Below, piece by piece: positions 36,610 through 45,171 of a stretch of 64,000 nucleotides of DNA. The stretch comes from Marinobacter sp. (GTDB taxonomy: Bacteria > Pseudomonadota > Gammaproteobacteria > Pseudomonadales > Oleiphilaceae): NCBI GenBank assembly GCA_014359475.1, contig JACIZI010000007.1, positions 1 to 64,000 on the forward strand. The letters run 5' to 3'. Both the position numbers and the translations under genes were made by a program. Every line of letters starts with the position of its first letter. Position 1 is the first letter of the stretch. The notes under the pieces are model-generated. The model searched no databases, was not told where the DNA came from, and was given only the letters and a program-made list of their open reading frames with translations.

Positions 36610-37047
36610 ATGCAGGGAATTCAGAGACTTGTACTGGCACTGTGCCTGCCACTGGTGTTGCTGGCCGGCTGCGTGACTGCCCCGGTTGAACCGGAGAACC
36701 CGGTGCTGCCGCTGACCAATACCTACTGGAAGCTGGTGGAGGTGCGCGGCCAGCAGGTGCCGGCAGCAGAAAAGGGCCGGGAAGCCCACATGATCCTTCT
36801 GGACGATGGCCGGGTAAATGGCTTCAGCGGCTGTAACCGGTTCATGGGGCGTTACCAGGTGGAAGGCAGCAACCTGCTGTTCGATGCCATGGGCAGCACC
36901 CGCATGGCCTGCCCGGACAACCAGACCGAGTCGATGCTGTTTGCGGCCTTTGCCAATACCGTCGGGGTTAACCTGTCCGGCCACCGGTTGCGGCTGATGG
37001 ATGAGGCGGGTAACGAGCTGGCGGAGTTTGTTCACCCGAAAAAATAA
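36610..37047 (+). CDS. META-domain lipoprotein (HslJ-like)
   Basis: This 145-aa protein has a lipobox LLAGC (Cys21) and one META domain: NTYWKLVEVRGQQV, VNGFSGCNRFMGRYQVEG and RMACPDNQTESMLFAAF. Related HslJ is a heat-inducible outer-membrane lipoprotein tied to novobiocin tolerance. AAGGGAGAA lies upstream of the ATG. It follows recD by 47 nt and may be read through from it. Confidence 0.85.
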   Translation: MQGIQRLVLALCLPLVLLAGCVTAPVEPENPVLPLTNTYWKLVEVRGQQVPAAEKGREAHMILLDDGRVNGFSGCNRFMGRYQVEGSNLLFDAMGSTRMACPDNQTESMLFAAFANTVGVNLSGHRLRLMDEAGNELAEFVHPKK

Positions 37048-37068
37048 GTATTCCGGGTGGTTCGATCC

Positions 37069-37596
37069 TCAGGCTGCTTCCAGGCACTTGGTCATGAAGT
37101 GCCGGAATTCCATCACCAGTCGCTCCAGACTGTTTTCCAGTCGGTGGCCGTCCGGTAACAGCAGGCAGGGCAGCCGCTGGATCTTTGCCAGTTCCACCAC
37201 TGGCATAGGCGTGACCACATCATCCTCCCAGCCGTGAATGATCTGCACCTGGCGGGCACCGATCTGCGGACTGGATTCCGGGTAATCCGGCAGGGCCAGG
37301 GCCGGTGCCAGCAGGAAACAGCCCAGCACCGGAGTTTCCGAGCTGGCCTGGGCAGCAACCCATCCCCCCATGCTGGACCCTGCCAGAATCGTCCGCTCCG
37401 GATCGGCACCGCTGGTTTGCATTGCTTCTCTCATCTGCTGCAGGCGTTTCCGGGGATCCCGGGTGCTGCGATGATCCAGTGCCGTGGCGGTAACCCCTGT
37501 AAAGGTCTCCGCCTCCTTCTTCAGCGCCTGTACCTTGATGCTTTCCGGGCCGCTCTCCAGTCCGTGGGACAGGAATACGTGAAACTCTGTTGCCAT
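37069..37596 (-). CDS. YqiA/YcfP-like alpha/beta hydrolase
   Basis: This 175-aa protein is a small cytosolic esterase-like hydrolase. FLSHGLESGPES is the oxyanion segment, GSSMGGWVA the nucleophile elbow (Ser), IIHGWEDDVV carries the acid, and PDGHRLE the catalytic His. It lies 3 nt downstream of the flavin-dependent oxidoreductase gene on the same strand. Natural substrate unknown. Confidence 0.8.
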   Translation of the reverse strand: MATEFHVFLSHGLESGPESIKVQALKKEAETFTGVTATALDHRSTRDPRKRLQQMREAMQTSGADPERTILAGSSMGGWVAAQASSETPVLGCFLLAPALALPDYPESSPQIGARQVQIIHGWEDDVVTPMPVVELAKIQRLPCLLLPDGHRLENSLERLVMEFRHFMTKCLEAA

Positions 37597-37599
37597 GAA

Positions 37600-38583
37600 T
37601 CAGGCCTCCGCAAGAATATCCAGTGCATGACGGCGTTTGGCCGGGTCATACAGGTCGACGGTGAACATCAGCTCATCCACTTCCACCGTGGCGAGCAGTT
37701 CGTCCAGCTGCCGGCGGATGCTGTCCCGGCTGCCCAGCAGTTGCAGTGCCAGAAAATCCCGGATGCCCGCCTGCTCGCCTGGCGACCAGAGCCCGTCCAT
37801 GGTTTCCACCGGTGGCTTCAGCCACAGGGGCTGGCCGCGGAACAGGGCCAGAATGCGCTGGTAGCTGGTGGTGGCCAGAAAGCGGGCTTCTTCATCGCTG
37901 TCTGCCGGTACCGCTGGCACACAGAGCATGGCATAGGGTTTATCCAGTTGCGCCGAAGGCCGGAACTGCTCCCGGTAGACCCGGATGGCTTCCCGGTAGA
38001 GCGCCGGGGCAAAGTGGCCGGCAAAGGCATAGGGCAGGCCACGCATGGCAGCAAGCTGTGCGCTGAACAGGCTGGAGCCCAGCAGCCAGATGGGGACTTC
38101 CGTACCGGCCCCCGGAATGGCCTTGAGTTGCTGGCCTGGTTGCAGGGGGCCAAGCAGCTGTTGCAGGGTTTCCACATCCTGTGGGAACTGCTCGGCGCCA
38201 AGCCCTGTGCGGCGCAGGGCGCGGCTGGTAACCGGGTCCGTCCCGGGTGCCCGCCCCAGCCCCAGATCAATGCGGTCCGGATAGAGGCTGGCGAGAGTGC
38301 CGAACTGTTCGGCGATCACCAGCGGCGGATGGTTGGGCAGCATGACACCGCCCGATCCCACCCGTATTGAACGGGTCTTGCCCGCAATGTGGCCGATCAG
38401 CACCGAGGTAGCGGAACTGCTGATACCTTCCATGTTGTGATGCTCTGCCAGCCAGAAGCGGCGAAAGCCAAGGGATTCCCCATGTTGTGCATAGGCGACG
38501 CTGTTTTCCAGAGTGGCTGCAGTGGAATCGCCCTCGCGAACCGAGGCCAGTTCCAGCAGTGAAAACGGGGGACGCTCAGACAT
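37600..38583 (-). CDS. yhbW: Luciferase-like flavin-dependent oxidoreductase (YhbW-like)
   Basis: This 327-aa protein matches the YhbW/MsnO8-type LLM family: [47 protein letters not shown] and [15 protein letters not shown] are all near-identical to E. coli YhbW as I recall it. These TIM-barrel enzymes use reduced FMN supplied by a partner. ATG 38583 has GGAG 5 nt upstream and is preferred over the longer open frame. It heads a two-gene unit with the small hydrolase. The reaction is not known. Confidence 0.87.
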   Translation of the reverse strand: MSERPPFSLLELASVREGDSTAATLENSVAYAQHGESLGFRRFWLAEHHNMEGISSSATSVLIGHIAGKTRSIRVGSGGVMLPNHPPLVIAEQFGTLASLYPDRIDLGLGRAPGTDPVTSRALRRTGLGAEQFPQDVETLQQLLGPLQPGQQLKAIPGAGTEVPIWLLGSSLFSAQLAAMRGLPYAFAGHFAPALYREAIRVYREQFRPSAQLDKPYAMLCVPAVPADSDEEARFLATTSYQRILALFRGQPLWLKPPVETMDGLWSPGEQAGIRDFLALQLLGSRDSIRRQLDELLATVEVDELMFTVDLYDPAKRRHALDILAEA

Positions 38584-38784
38584 GTCGGCTCCAGTGGTGG
38601 ATGATGAATTCAGCATAACAAAAGCTGCTCCGGATCAAAGCTCGTAGTATTGCGGACCCGTAGCGGATAAACGGGCAGCCTGATGCCGTGGTGCCTGCTG
38701 GATGTGCCCGGTGTTCCGTTGCTGGCATTTGGATTTTAGTTTGTAGGATTTTGCGAGGCACTGTATCACCCGAGACGGATCTGG

Positions 38785-38813
38785 TTGTTGATTAAGGGAA
38801 GTTAATCTATTCT
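38785..38813 (+). promoter_or_regulatory. Candidate sigma-70 promoter for the 38.9 kb lipoprotein
   Basis: TTGTTG (38785-38790), a 17-nt spacer and TATTCT (38808-38813) fit a sigma-70 promoter and would start transcription around 38820, right at the nested inverted repeats. The rest of the 299-nt gap 38584-38882 shows no gene. Confidence 0.5.
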
Positions 38814-38814
38814 T

Positions 38815-38868
38815 GACGAAAGGGGCGAGGTGGCTTTGCCCCTTGGAGTAATGTCCAACCCTTTCGTC
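38815..38868 (+). promoter_or_regulatory. Nested inverted repeats in the leader of a lipoprotein gene
   Basis: GACGAAAGGG (38815-38824) is the perfect inverse of CCCTTTCGTC (38859-38868). Inside lie two further hairpins: AAGGGGC (38820-38826) with GCCCCTT (38838-38844), and TTGGA (38843-38847) with TCCAA (38854-38858). The outer and first inner stems share bases, so they exclude each other. The right outer arm ends 2 nt before the AAGGAAAG ribosome-binding site. The layout suits a leader RNA switch, though a protein-binding operator is also possible. Confidence 0.5.
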
Positions 38869-38882
38869 TAAGGAAAGATGCT

Positions 38883-39791
38883 ATGAAACTTTTTCTTGAT
38901 ACATTCAGGCACGTAACTTTTGCCGTGCTTTGTGCGTTCGGCCTTTTACTGGCGGGCTGTGGTGGTGGTAGTTCCGGTGATGGTGGTGCCGGTGCCGGTG
39001 GTGATGGTTCTGATGGTGGCGTGAGTGGCTTCAATGAGAATCCGGCAGTCATTGAAGACGAGGCCGATGCCGAGGCCGGTGCGGAAGCGGCCCGGGAATC
39101 AGCCCGTCAAGCTGTGCTCAATGAAGAATCCTCGAATGTACCATTACCAGGCGGTATACAGTCTGAAGAGATCCAGTTGCACAAGGATACTGTCGACATG
39201 ACGAACCTTGTCTTGCTGAGTGAGTTTTCCCCAACCGGGAATGTCGTCGATAGCCAGAATGGCGACTGTGGCGGTAGTTACACGGTGAGTGTCGACGAGT
39301 CCACTTTCGATGGTTCGGTAGTCTATAACAACTACTGCAGCAATACGGGATCAGGACAGTCGGTGATCGATGGGCGGTTTGATATCGATTATCAGAACAA
39401 CTCCGTCACCGAGTACGTGATGCAGTATGACTACACACTGACTTATCTGGGGCAAACCTATCGCTATCAGGGCTCTCGGCGCTGTGACACCAATGGTTGC
39501 AGTGAAGAAACGGAATATGTGGGTACCAACGGAAGGCGTTACCGCTCTCAGGACGTATCCGTCCAGTATGATGGTAATAGCTATTCTGTGTCGGCCACCG
39601 TTTACGATGGAGAGCGGGGGTACGTGAGGTATGAGGCTGATAACCTTGTAATGTGCGAGTCAGGCATCGGCTTCACCAGTGGAGCAATCACTGTCAGCGA
39701 TAATGGTGGTGCGGTCGTGAGTATCGTGTTCGATGGCTGTATCAACTACTCTGTGGAGTTCAAAGGAAATAGCTTCCTGGTTACTTATTGA
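38883..39791 (+). CDS. Unrecognised Gly/Asp-rich lipoprotein
   Basis: I do not recognise this 302-aa protein. It has a lipobox LLLAGC (Cys26) followed by a flexible Gly/Ser/Asp linker to about residue 50 and an acidic Ala/Glu helix. The rest is rich in Tyr, Asn, Gly and Thr in beta-strand-like alternation (YVMQYDYTLTYLGQTYRYQG), with six cysteines spaced as possible disulfides (GDCGGSY, NNYCSN, RRCDTNGCSEE, VMCESG, DGCINY). It looks like a surface or outer-membrane-facing beta-rich domain. The RBS AAGGAAAG precedes the ATG. The convergent outer membrane protein gene ends only 2 nt away. Confidence 0.7.
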   Translation: MKLFLDTFRHVTFAVLCAFGLLLAGCGGGSSGDGGAGAGGDGSDGGVSGFNENPAVIEDEADAEAGAEAARESARQAVLNEESSNVPLPGGIQSEEIQLHKDTVDMTNLVLLSEFSPTGNVVDSQNGDCGGSYTVSVDESTFDGSVVYNNYCSNTGSGQSVIDGRFDIDYQNNSVTEYVMQYDYTLTYLGQTYRYQGSRRCDTNGCSEETEYVGTNGRRYRSQDVSVQYDGNSYSVSATVYDGERGYVRYEADNLVMCESGIGFTSGAITVSDNGGAVVSIVFDGCINYSVEFKGNSFLVTY

Positions 39792-39793
39792 GG

Positions 39794-40588
39794 TCAGAAT
39801 CGCACTCCACCGGCAAGGCCCGCAATGCGGGTCTTGCTGGCGGGTTCCCGAATCTGCAGCAACACCTGGCCGGCGTTGATCCGTTGCGGGTCACTGGCGC
39901 CGAAAGACCATTGCTGATAGTAAGTCTGCACTGAAAAGGGCCCGCGGCTCCAGCCCAAGGCGATTTCCCCTCCGTACTCTGCACCCAGTTCGAGTTCTGG
40001 TTCACCAGCACCGAGGCTGCCCAGTCTGACGGTCATGCTTCCTTCGAAGGTGCGGGTTACCCCGGTCCTGAGACACCATTGCCCGTGATTACTCACACAG
40101 GCGCTTGCCCCGACGGCAATCTGCCACCAGCGGTACTTCTCGGTCAGGCCTCTGGACATGCCGGTAGGCCTGATGCTCCGGTTCCAGCCGGAGTGACCCA
40201 CCGTGAGGTAGGGAGAAAGATCTACGGGAAGCGCTCCGGAATGCCAGGCCGGTCCTTCCAGACTGAGGCCGAAGCGGCTGATGCCCTGATCTGTTTCGGT
40301 ACTCAGTGGCCGGCCGGACTGGGTCTGGCCGGTGTAGTCCACCGTGCCTTTCATCCGTGAGGCGCTGAGCCCGAGGGTAACCGGCCCCACATTTCTTGCC
40401 AGGCTCAGCCAGCCACCTTGCAGGGAACCGTCTTCTTCATTAAGCCGTTCACCGTTGCTTTTTTCCCGGTAATCAAACTGTTCCAGCTGGACTCCCAGGC
40501 TGATGCCCGGATCAGGCAAGGGCGTGATAGCCATGGCTGGCAAGGATGCCAGTGATAACAGGGTTGCCCCTGGCCAGGCCCGCTTCAT
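39794..40588 (-). CDS. Predicted outer-membrane beta-barrel protein
   Basis: This 264-aa protein has a signal peptide (cleavage near Ala20, LPAMA). The remainder alternates polar and hydrophobic residues with aromatic girdles, and the last residue is Phe (LAGGVRF), a typical signal for BAM-mediated insertion. No family was recognised. ATG overlaps the nfsA stop by 4 nt, so it is the last gene of a thiolase-nfsA-barrel unit. The convergent lipoprotein gene ends 2 nt away with no terminator between. Confidence 0.65.
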   Translation of the reverse strand: MKRAWPGATLLSLASLPAMAITPLPDPGISLGVQLEQFDYREKSNGERLNEEDGSLQGGWLSLARNVGPVTLGLSASRMKGTVDYTGQTQSGRPLSTETDQGISRFGLSLEGPAWHSGALPVDLSPYLTVGHSGWNRSIRPTGMSRGLTEKYRWWQIAVGASACVSNHGQWCLRTGVTRTFEGSMTVRLGSLGAGEPELELGAEYGGEIALGWSRGPFSVQTYYQQWSFGASDPQRINAGQVLLQIREPASKTRIAGLAGGVRF

Positions 40589-41322
40589 TTGAGTTCAAAC
40601 CCCTGCTTCTTCAGAAACTCCCGCATATGGGGCCGGAGTTTGTGGCTGAACAGGGGGGCCAGTTGCCGGGTCCAGTCGGTGTCTTTTTTGCCGCCAGTGC
40701 GGGCCAGGTAGTATTCGTTCATGGCCTCATCAAATTGCTGAACCAGTGCCTGTTGCCGAGAGGCATCGTACTCATTTTCGTACAGCACGGCTTCCACCGG
40801 CAGGCGGGGCTTGATTTCGGGGTTCTGCGCCGGGTAGCCCAGGCACATGCCGAACACCGGGTATACGTGGGTGGGCAGACCCAGTAGCTGGCTGACTTCG
40901 GTCGGGTTGTTGCGGATGCCGCCGATGTAACAGATGCCCAGTCCTGCGGATTCTGCGGCGATGGCGACATTCTGGGCCATCAGGCCGGTATCCACGGTGG
41001 CCACCAGTAGCTGTTCGGTCATGCCCCGGGTGACGTCGGCTCCGGCCCGCTCAGCGGCATCGGTGGGGCGTTTCATGTCGGCGCAGAACACCAGGAATTC
41101 CGCGCAGCTGGCCACGTAATCCTGGCCACCGGCCAGTTCAGCCAGCTTTTTTCGTTTACCCGGATCCGTTACCCGGATGACCGAACAGGCCTGGACATGG
41201 CTGGAGGTGGCCGCACACTGGCCCGCTTCAATCAGCGACCGCAACAGCTCCGGCGCAATGGGCCGGTCGCTGAACTTGCGGATGGAACGGTGGTTTTTCA
41301 GTAGCTCGATTACCTGGTTCAT
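40585..41322 (-). CDS. nfsA: NADPH nitroreductase, NfsA type
   Basis: This 245-aa FMN oxidoreductase has NHRSIRKFSDRPI at the N-terminus, AATSSHVQACSVIRV and GLGICYIGGIRNNP, the FMN and dimer-interface segments of oxygen-insensitive nitroreductase NfsA. ATG 41322 is preferred to the in-frame codon at 41340. It reduces nitroaromatics and quinones with NADPH. It lies 28 nt after the thiolase gene on the same strand and is coupled to the barrel gene. Confidence 0.88.
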   Translation of the reverse strand: MNQVIELLKNHRSIRKFSDRPIAPELLRSLIEAGQCAATSSHVQACSVIRVTDPGKRKKLAELAGGQDYVASCAEFLVFCADMKRPTDAAERAGADVTRGMTEQLLVATVDTGLMAQNVAIAAESAGLGICYIGGIRNNPTEVSQLLGLPTHVYPVFGMCLGYPAQNPEIKPRLPVEAVLYENEYDASRQQALVQQFDEAMNEYYLARTGGKKDTDWTRQLAPLFSHKLRPHMREFLKKQGFELK

Positions 41323-41350
41323 GGTGCGGTGCCTCGTCAATGTTGGTGAT

Positions 41351-42553
41351 TCAGACTCTCTCGATCAGTGTGGCGATGCCCTGTCCCACACCCACGCACA
41401 TGGTGCAGAGACCATAGCGCCCCCCGCTGCGTTGTAACTGAAGGGCGGCGGTCATCAGTAGTCGCGCGCCGGACATACCCAGCGGATGGCCCAGGGCGAT
41501 GGCTCCACCGTTCGGATTGACCCGGGGGTCATCATCGGCAATGCCCAGTTCGCGCATTACCGCCAGGCCCTGTGCGGCGAAGGCTTCATTCAGTTCGATT
41601 ACATCGATACCGGTCAGCGGGATGCCCTGGCGCTCCAGCAGCTTGCGTACTGCCGGTACCGGACCCATGCCCATGATGCGTGGTTCTACTCCGGCGGTGG
41701 CCATACCGAGAATTCGCGCTACGGGTTGCAGGTTGTGCCGTTTAGCGGCCGCTTCGCTGGCCACCAGCATCGCTGCTGCCCCGTCATTGACACCCGAGGC
41801 ATTACCGGCGGTGACAGTGCCACCGTCCCGGAAAGGGGTGGGCAGGCGGGCGAGCTTTTCCAGGGTGGTGTTTCTGGGGTGTTCATCAGTATCCACCACC
41901 AATGGCTCCTGCTTCCGCCGCGGTATGCTGACAGGTGCGATTTCTTCCGCAAAAACGCCATTCTGTTGTGCATCGGCGGCTTTTTGCTGGGAACGATGCG
42001 CAAAAAGATCCTGATCTTCCCGGGAGATGCCGAACTGTTCGGCGACATTCTCCGCCGTTTCCGGCATCGAATCGATGCCATACTGCTGCCTGATCAGCGG
42101 ATTGACGAACCGCCAGCCAATGGTGGTGTCTTCGATTTTCTGGCCGCGGGAGAAGGCTGAATCCGCTTTGCCCATCACGTAGGGGGCCCGGGACATGGAT
42201 TCAACCCCGCCGGCCAGCACCAGCTCAAGTTCCCCGGCCCGGATGGCCCGGAACGCGGTGCCCACCGCATCCATACCGGAGCCGCAAAGCCGGTTCAGGG
42301 TTACCCCAGGTACCGAGGAGGGCAGGCCCGACAGCAGAACAGCCATGCGGGCTACATTACGGTTGTCTTCGCCAGCCTGGTTGGCGGCCCCCAGCATGAC
42401 TTCGTCAATGGCGGCCGGATCCAGCGCAGGAGCCTGCTCCAGCACCGCACGCATCACGTGGGCGACGAGGTCGTCCGGACGCACCGGCGAGAGACTGCCC
42501 CCAAAGCGACCGATGGGGGAGCGGCGGGGATGGCAAAGATAAACGTCGGTCAT
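41351..42553 (-). CDS. pcaF: 3-oxoadipyl-CoA thiolase
   Basis: This 400-aa thiolase closely matches PcaF, the last step of the beta-ketoadipate pathway (3-oxoadipyl-CoA plus CoA to succinyl-CoA and acetyl-CoA). The catalytic Cys is in TLNRLCGSGMDAVG, with NEAFAAQGLAV, GGAIALGHPLGMSGAR and TMCVGVGQG completing the active site. EDTTIGWRFVNPL and YGIDSMPETAENVAEQ are typical of PcaF rather than fatty-acid thiolases. No other pca gene is nearby. Confidence 0.88.
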   Translation of the reverse strand: MTDVYLCHPRRSPIGRFGGSLSPVRPDDLVAHVMRAVLEQAPALDPAAIDEVMLGAANQAGEDNRNVARMAVLLSGLPSSVPGVTLNRLCGSGMDAVGTAFRAIRAGELELVLAGGVESMSRAPYVMGKADSAFSRGQKIEDTTIGWRFVNPLIRQQYGIDSMPETAENVAEQFGISREDQDLFAHRSQQKAADAQQNGVFAEEIAPVSIPRRKQEPLVVDTDEHPRNTTLEKLARLPTPFRDGGTVTAGNASGVNDGAAAMLVASEAAAKRHNLQPVARILGMATAGVEPRIMGMGPVPAVRKLLERQGIPLTGIDVIELNEAFAAQGLAVMRELGIADDDPRVNPNGGAIALGHPLGMSGARLLMTAALQLQRSGGRYGLCTMCVGVGQGIATLIERV

Positions 42554-42597
42554 GGTTCGGTGGGCCTCGGTTAACCGGTGTGTTCAGAGTTTTCCTG

Positions 42598-42677
42598 GCA
42601 GCCTGCCGGACTTAAGGCGTCGCCGCGATCAAGGTAGGCAAACGGCGCAGTAGATTAGCCTTAAGTCCGACAGGCTG
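42598..42677 (+). repeat. MITE-like inverted-repeat element, copy C
   Basis: The left arm GCAGCCTGCCGGACTTAAG (42598-42616) is the inverse of CTTAAGTCCGACAGGCTG (42660-42677) with one mismatch. The interior ends CGGCGCAGTAGATTAGC, identical over CGCAGTAGATTAGCCTTAAG to copy B and in the same orientation. It lies in the promoter gap between the divergent pcaF and MFS genes (42554-42808), where nothing else was seen. Confidence 0.8.
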
Positions 42678-42808
42678 TCAGGATAGCAGAATCGATTGCA
42701 GATGGTGACCGACTGGGTTGTGCCGGGAATCACCTGCTACTGTGTACTTGTTGCATGCAAATGTCCGGGCCTTTGTTGCAGGCGGCCGGGGTAATCAGGT
42801 GTGTTGCC

Positions 42809-44071
42809 ATGAACCAGCTATCGTCCACTGGATTTGCCCTTCTCGGGGCGGCGTTGGTCGCGATCAGTTTCGGCCTGGCGCGATTTGCATTTGGTCTGTT
42901 CGTGCCGCCCATAAGGGCGGAGCTGGAACTGTCGGCCTACGCTATTGGTGTCATCGGTGCGCTACCATTGGTCAGCTTCTCCCTGGCAATGCTGGTGGCA
43001 CCATTTTTAGCAGACCGTCTGGGTGCCCGCAATACGGCGATGCTTGCCGGTGGTCTGGGTGCGGCCGGGCTGGGGCTGATCAGCCAGTCGGCTGGCGGGC
43101 TTTCGTTGGGTGCCGGGGTGTTTGCCTGTGGTGTCTGCACAGGGCTGATGATGCCCGCGCTGACGGCGGCCATGCAGGTGACCGTCAAGCGTTCAAAACA
43201 TGGCCGGGTAAGCTCGGTGATGAATGCGGGCACCAGTATCGGGGTGATCGTGGCAGTACCCGCGATACTTTTTCTCACCGGAGGCTGGCGCTATGCCTAC
43301 AGCGCCTTTGCCGTGCTGGCGGCACTAGGGGTGCTGGCTACCTGGTTTTTCATTCCTTCGGTCTCTCGGCTGATGCCGGTGGGTGCGTCGCCGCCACCGC
43401 CTGTCAGCGCGCTGCAGTGGTGGCGATTGTTCCGGCTTTCCCTGTTCGCCTTTGTTATGGGCTTCGTGTCTGCGGCCTACTGGATTTTTGCGCCGGATCT
43501 GGCGGTGAACGTCGGGGCACTGCCACCCGGGGGAACGGGCTGGTTGTGGCTGGCGGTGGGTATTGCAGGGCTGGGCGGGGCTGTGGTGAGTGATCTTGCC
43601 GACCGCAATAACCCGCCGATTACCCATGCCCTGATGTTGGTGATGCTTTCCGCCAGCCTGGCATTGCTGGCTGCGAGCCCGGATCAGCTGGTGCTCTCGG
43701 TGTTCTCGGCTTTGGTGTTTGGTCTGGCCTATATGAGCCTGACGGGGCTTTACCTGCTCACCGGAATCCGTCTTTTGCCCGGTCGTTTGTCCATGGGGCC
43801 GGTATTGCCTTTTATAGCCTGTGCCCTCGGCCAGGCGGCAGGTTCCCCGGTGGTAGGGCTGTTGGTGGAGCAGTTTGATTATGCAGACGCGTTTTCCATT
43901 TTCTGCGTCATTGGCATCCTGGTGGCCATGCTTTCACCCCTCTATCCCCGGTACATCGATCAGGGTGCGGATGAAGAGGAAGAAGATGCCGGCCTGCAGG
44001 CCGCCTATGACTCCCAGCTACAGATGGCGAATAAGGCAGCCGTCAGCGAGGTAGCGGATCAGCAACCGTAG
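42809..44071 (+). CDS. Major facilitator superfamily transporter
   Basis: This 420-aa inner-membrane carrier has 12 predicted TM helices. APFLADRLGARNTAMLAGG is the MFS loop 2-3 motif. ATG 42809 begins the first TM region; upstream in-frame codons add a short non-conserved leader. The C-terminal tail is acidic (QGADEEEEDAGLQ). The substrate is unknown. It is convergent with the 44.1 kb gene, with 4 nt between stops. Confidence 0.85.
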   Translation: MNQLSSTGFALLGAALVAISFGLARFAFGLFVPPIRAELELSAYAIGVIGALPLVSFSLAMLVAPFLADRLGARNTAMLAGGLGAAGLGLISQSAGGLSLGAGVFACGVCTGLMMPALTAAMQVTVKRSKHGRVSSVMNAGTSIGVIVAVPAILFLTGGWRYAYSAFAVLAALGVLATWFFIPSVSRLMPVGASPPPPVSALQWWRLFRLSLFAFVMGFVSAAYWIFAPDLAVNVGALPPGGTGWLWLAVGIAGLGGAVVSDLADRNNPPITHALMLVMLSASLALLAASPDQLVLSVFSALVFGLAYMSLTGLYLLTGIRLLPGRLSMGPVLPFIACALGQAAGSPVVGLLVEQFDYADAFSIFCVIGILVAMLSPLYPRYIDQGADEEEEDAGLQAAYDSQLQMANKAAVSEVADQQP

Positions 44072-44075
44072 CACA

Positions 44076-44561
44076 TCACCACCAGGCCTTGCCCCACATT
44101 TCCGGGTTGGCCCAGTAATCGGGGTTGTTCCAGGTGCGCTTGTGGTTGTAGCTGTCCAGGTTGTAGGTGAACAGGGTGAGGGTTTGTTCGTCCTGTTGGA
44201 TCTCCCCGTGGCGCTGAAATCCGAGGCCGATAAAATCGTTGAAGTGCCATTCGCTGCTTTCCGGAACCAGTACTGCGATCCGCTGGGTGCCGAAGTTCCG
44301 AAGCTGCCCCAGCAGCAGCGTGCCCTGTGCGTGGCTCAGATGCTCCAGGGTGTCAGTGATAATAGCCAGATCCGGCACCACCTCCGGCGGCAATCCGGCA
44401 TTCGGGTCGGAGCTGTCGAGAGTCAGCTGCCGGTGTTCCGGTTTTTGGCCCCGCCAGACCTGGCCAACCTTACCGGCGGTCTCGCCACAGCAAAGCAGTG
44501 TCTTTGGCTGGCTGGAGTCGATGATGGCGGCCAGCGTCTTTGCAGGTTGGCTGATGGTCAT
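44076..44561 (-). CDS. Small methyltransferase-fold protein of unknown function
   Basis: This 161-aa protein has a Rossmann-like layout: TLLCCGETAG, a gap, then DLAIITDTLEHLSHAQGTLLLGQLRNFG followed by AVLVPES, which resembles the post-I and central strands of class I methyltransferases, but no full SAM-binding GxGxG loop is present. A Trp/Asn-rich tail (TWNNPDYWANPEMWGKAWW) is striking. It may be a DUF6231-type protein; this is from memory. Function unknown. Confidence 0.6.
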   Translation of the reverse strand: MTISQPAKTLAAIIDSSQPKTLLCCGETAGKVGQVWRGQKPEHRQLTLDSSDPNAGLPPEVVPDLAIITDTLEHLSHAQGTLLLGQLRNFGTQRIAVLVPESSEWHFNDFIGLGFQRHGEIQQDEQTLTLFTYNLDSYNHKRTWNNPDYWANPEMWGKAWW

Positions 44562-44732
44562 GCCGTGGGCCTGTGTTGGTCAATGGGCAGATACTACCTT
44601 GTGGTCGATACGGTTGTATCTGTCGCACAAGCCACAGCGTACCAGAATCCGGGTCGAAAAGTGATGCATCAATAGATACGACTGGCATGGGGTTGAGCCA
44701 CCTGCTCACCGCTGCCTCATTACGGTGGAAAG

Positions 44733-44757
44733 CCGATGACAAGGCAGGTGTCATCGG
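44733..44757. promoter_or_regulatory. Perfect 9-bp inverted repeat in a gene-free stretch
   Basis: CCGATGACA (44733-44741) and TGTCATCGG (44749-44757) flank a 7-nt loop. It lies in the 375-nt stretch 44562-44936, which has no convincing gene, about 180 nt upstream of the CsbD gene. It may be an operator or an RNA hairpin; no T-run follows. Confidence 0.4.
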
Positions 44758-44936
44758 TATGGGCGCCCTGGGTGCCAATCTTCCGACGCCTCTGTCCGGT
44801 GTTGCCAGCCCTGGGTGTGATAGCGCACAGACTTCAGCCGTGTAAATGCACAAGCATAGCCTGCTGGCAGTCGGAGCAGGGTCTGTTACCGGCGTTTTTG
44901 CCGATCGTTTCCCTTCTGAATACAAGGAGAAGACTA

Positions 44937-45140
44937 ATGAACAGAGACACCATTGAAGGCAACTGGAAAGAGTTCAAGGGTAAGGTAAAGCAGCAGTGGG
45001 GCAAGCTCACGGATGACCGGCTTGATGTGATCTCCGGCAAGCGGGAAGAGCTGGCTGGAGAGATCCAGCAGGCTTATGGTGTTACCAGGGATGAAGCTGA
45101 AAAGCAGATCAAGGACTTCGAAGAAGCCCAGAAGCACTGA
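44937..45140 (+). CDS. CsbD/YjbJ family stress protein
   Basis: This 67-aa protein matches CsbD over its whole length: RDTIEGNWKEFKGKVKQQWGKLTDD, then LDVISGKREELAGEIQQAYG and a C-terminal helix. AAGGAG lies 8 nt before ATG 44937. CsbD proteins are abundant under general, osmotic or stationary-phase stress; the molecular role is unknown. A good terminator follows, so it is a single-gene transcript. Confidence 0.92.
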   Translation: MNRDTIEGNWKEFKGKVKQQWGKLTDDRLDVISGKREELAGEIQQAYGVTRDEAEKQIKDFEEAQKH

Positions 45141-45171
45141 CCTTCCCTTATTTCAGGTGTTCTGCACTTTG

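Noticed and set aside
44470-44925. A 151-codon minus-strand frame upstream of the methyltransferase-like gene
   Set aside because: It overlaps that gene in another frame, lacks a ribosome-binding site and reads as non-protein sequence.
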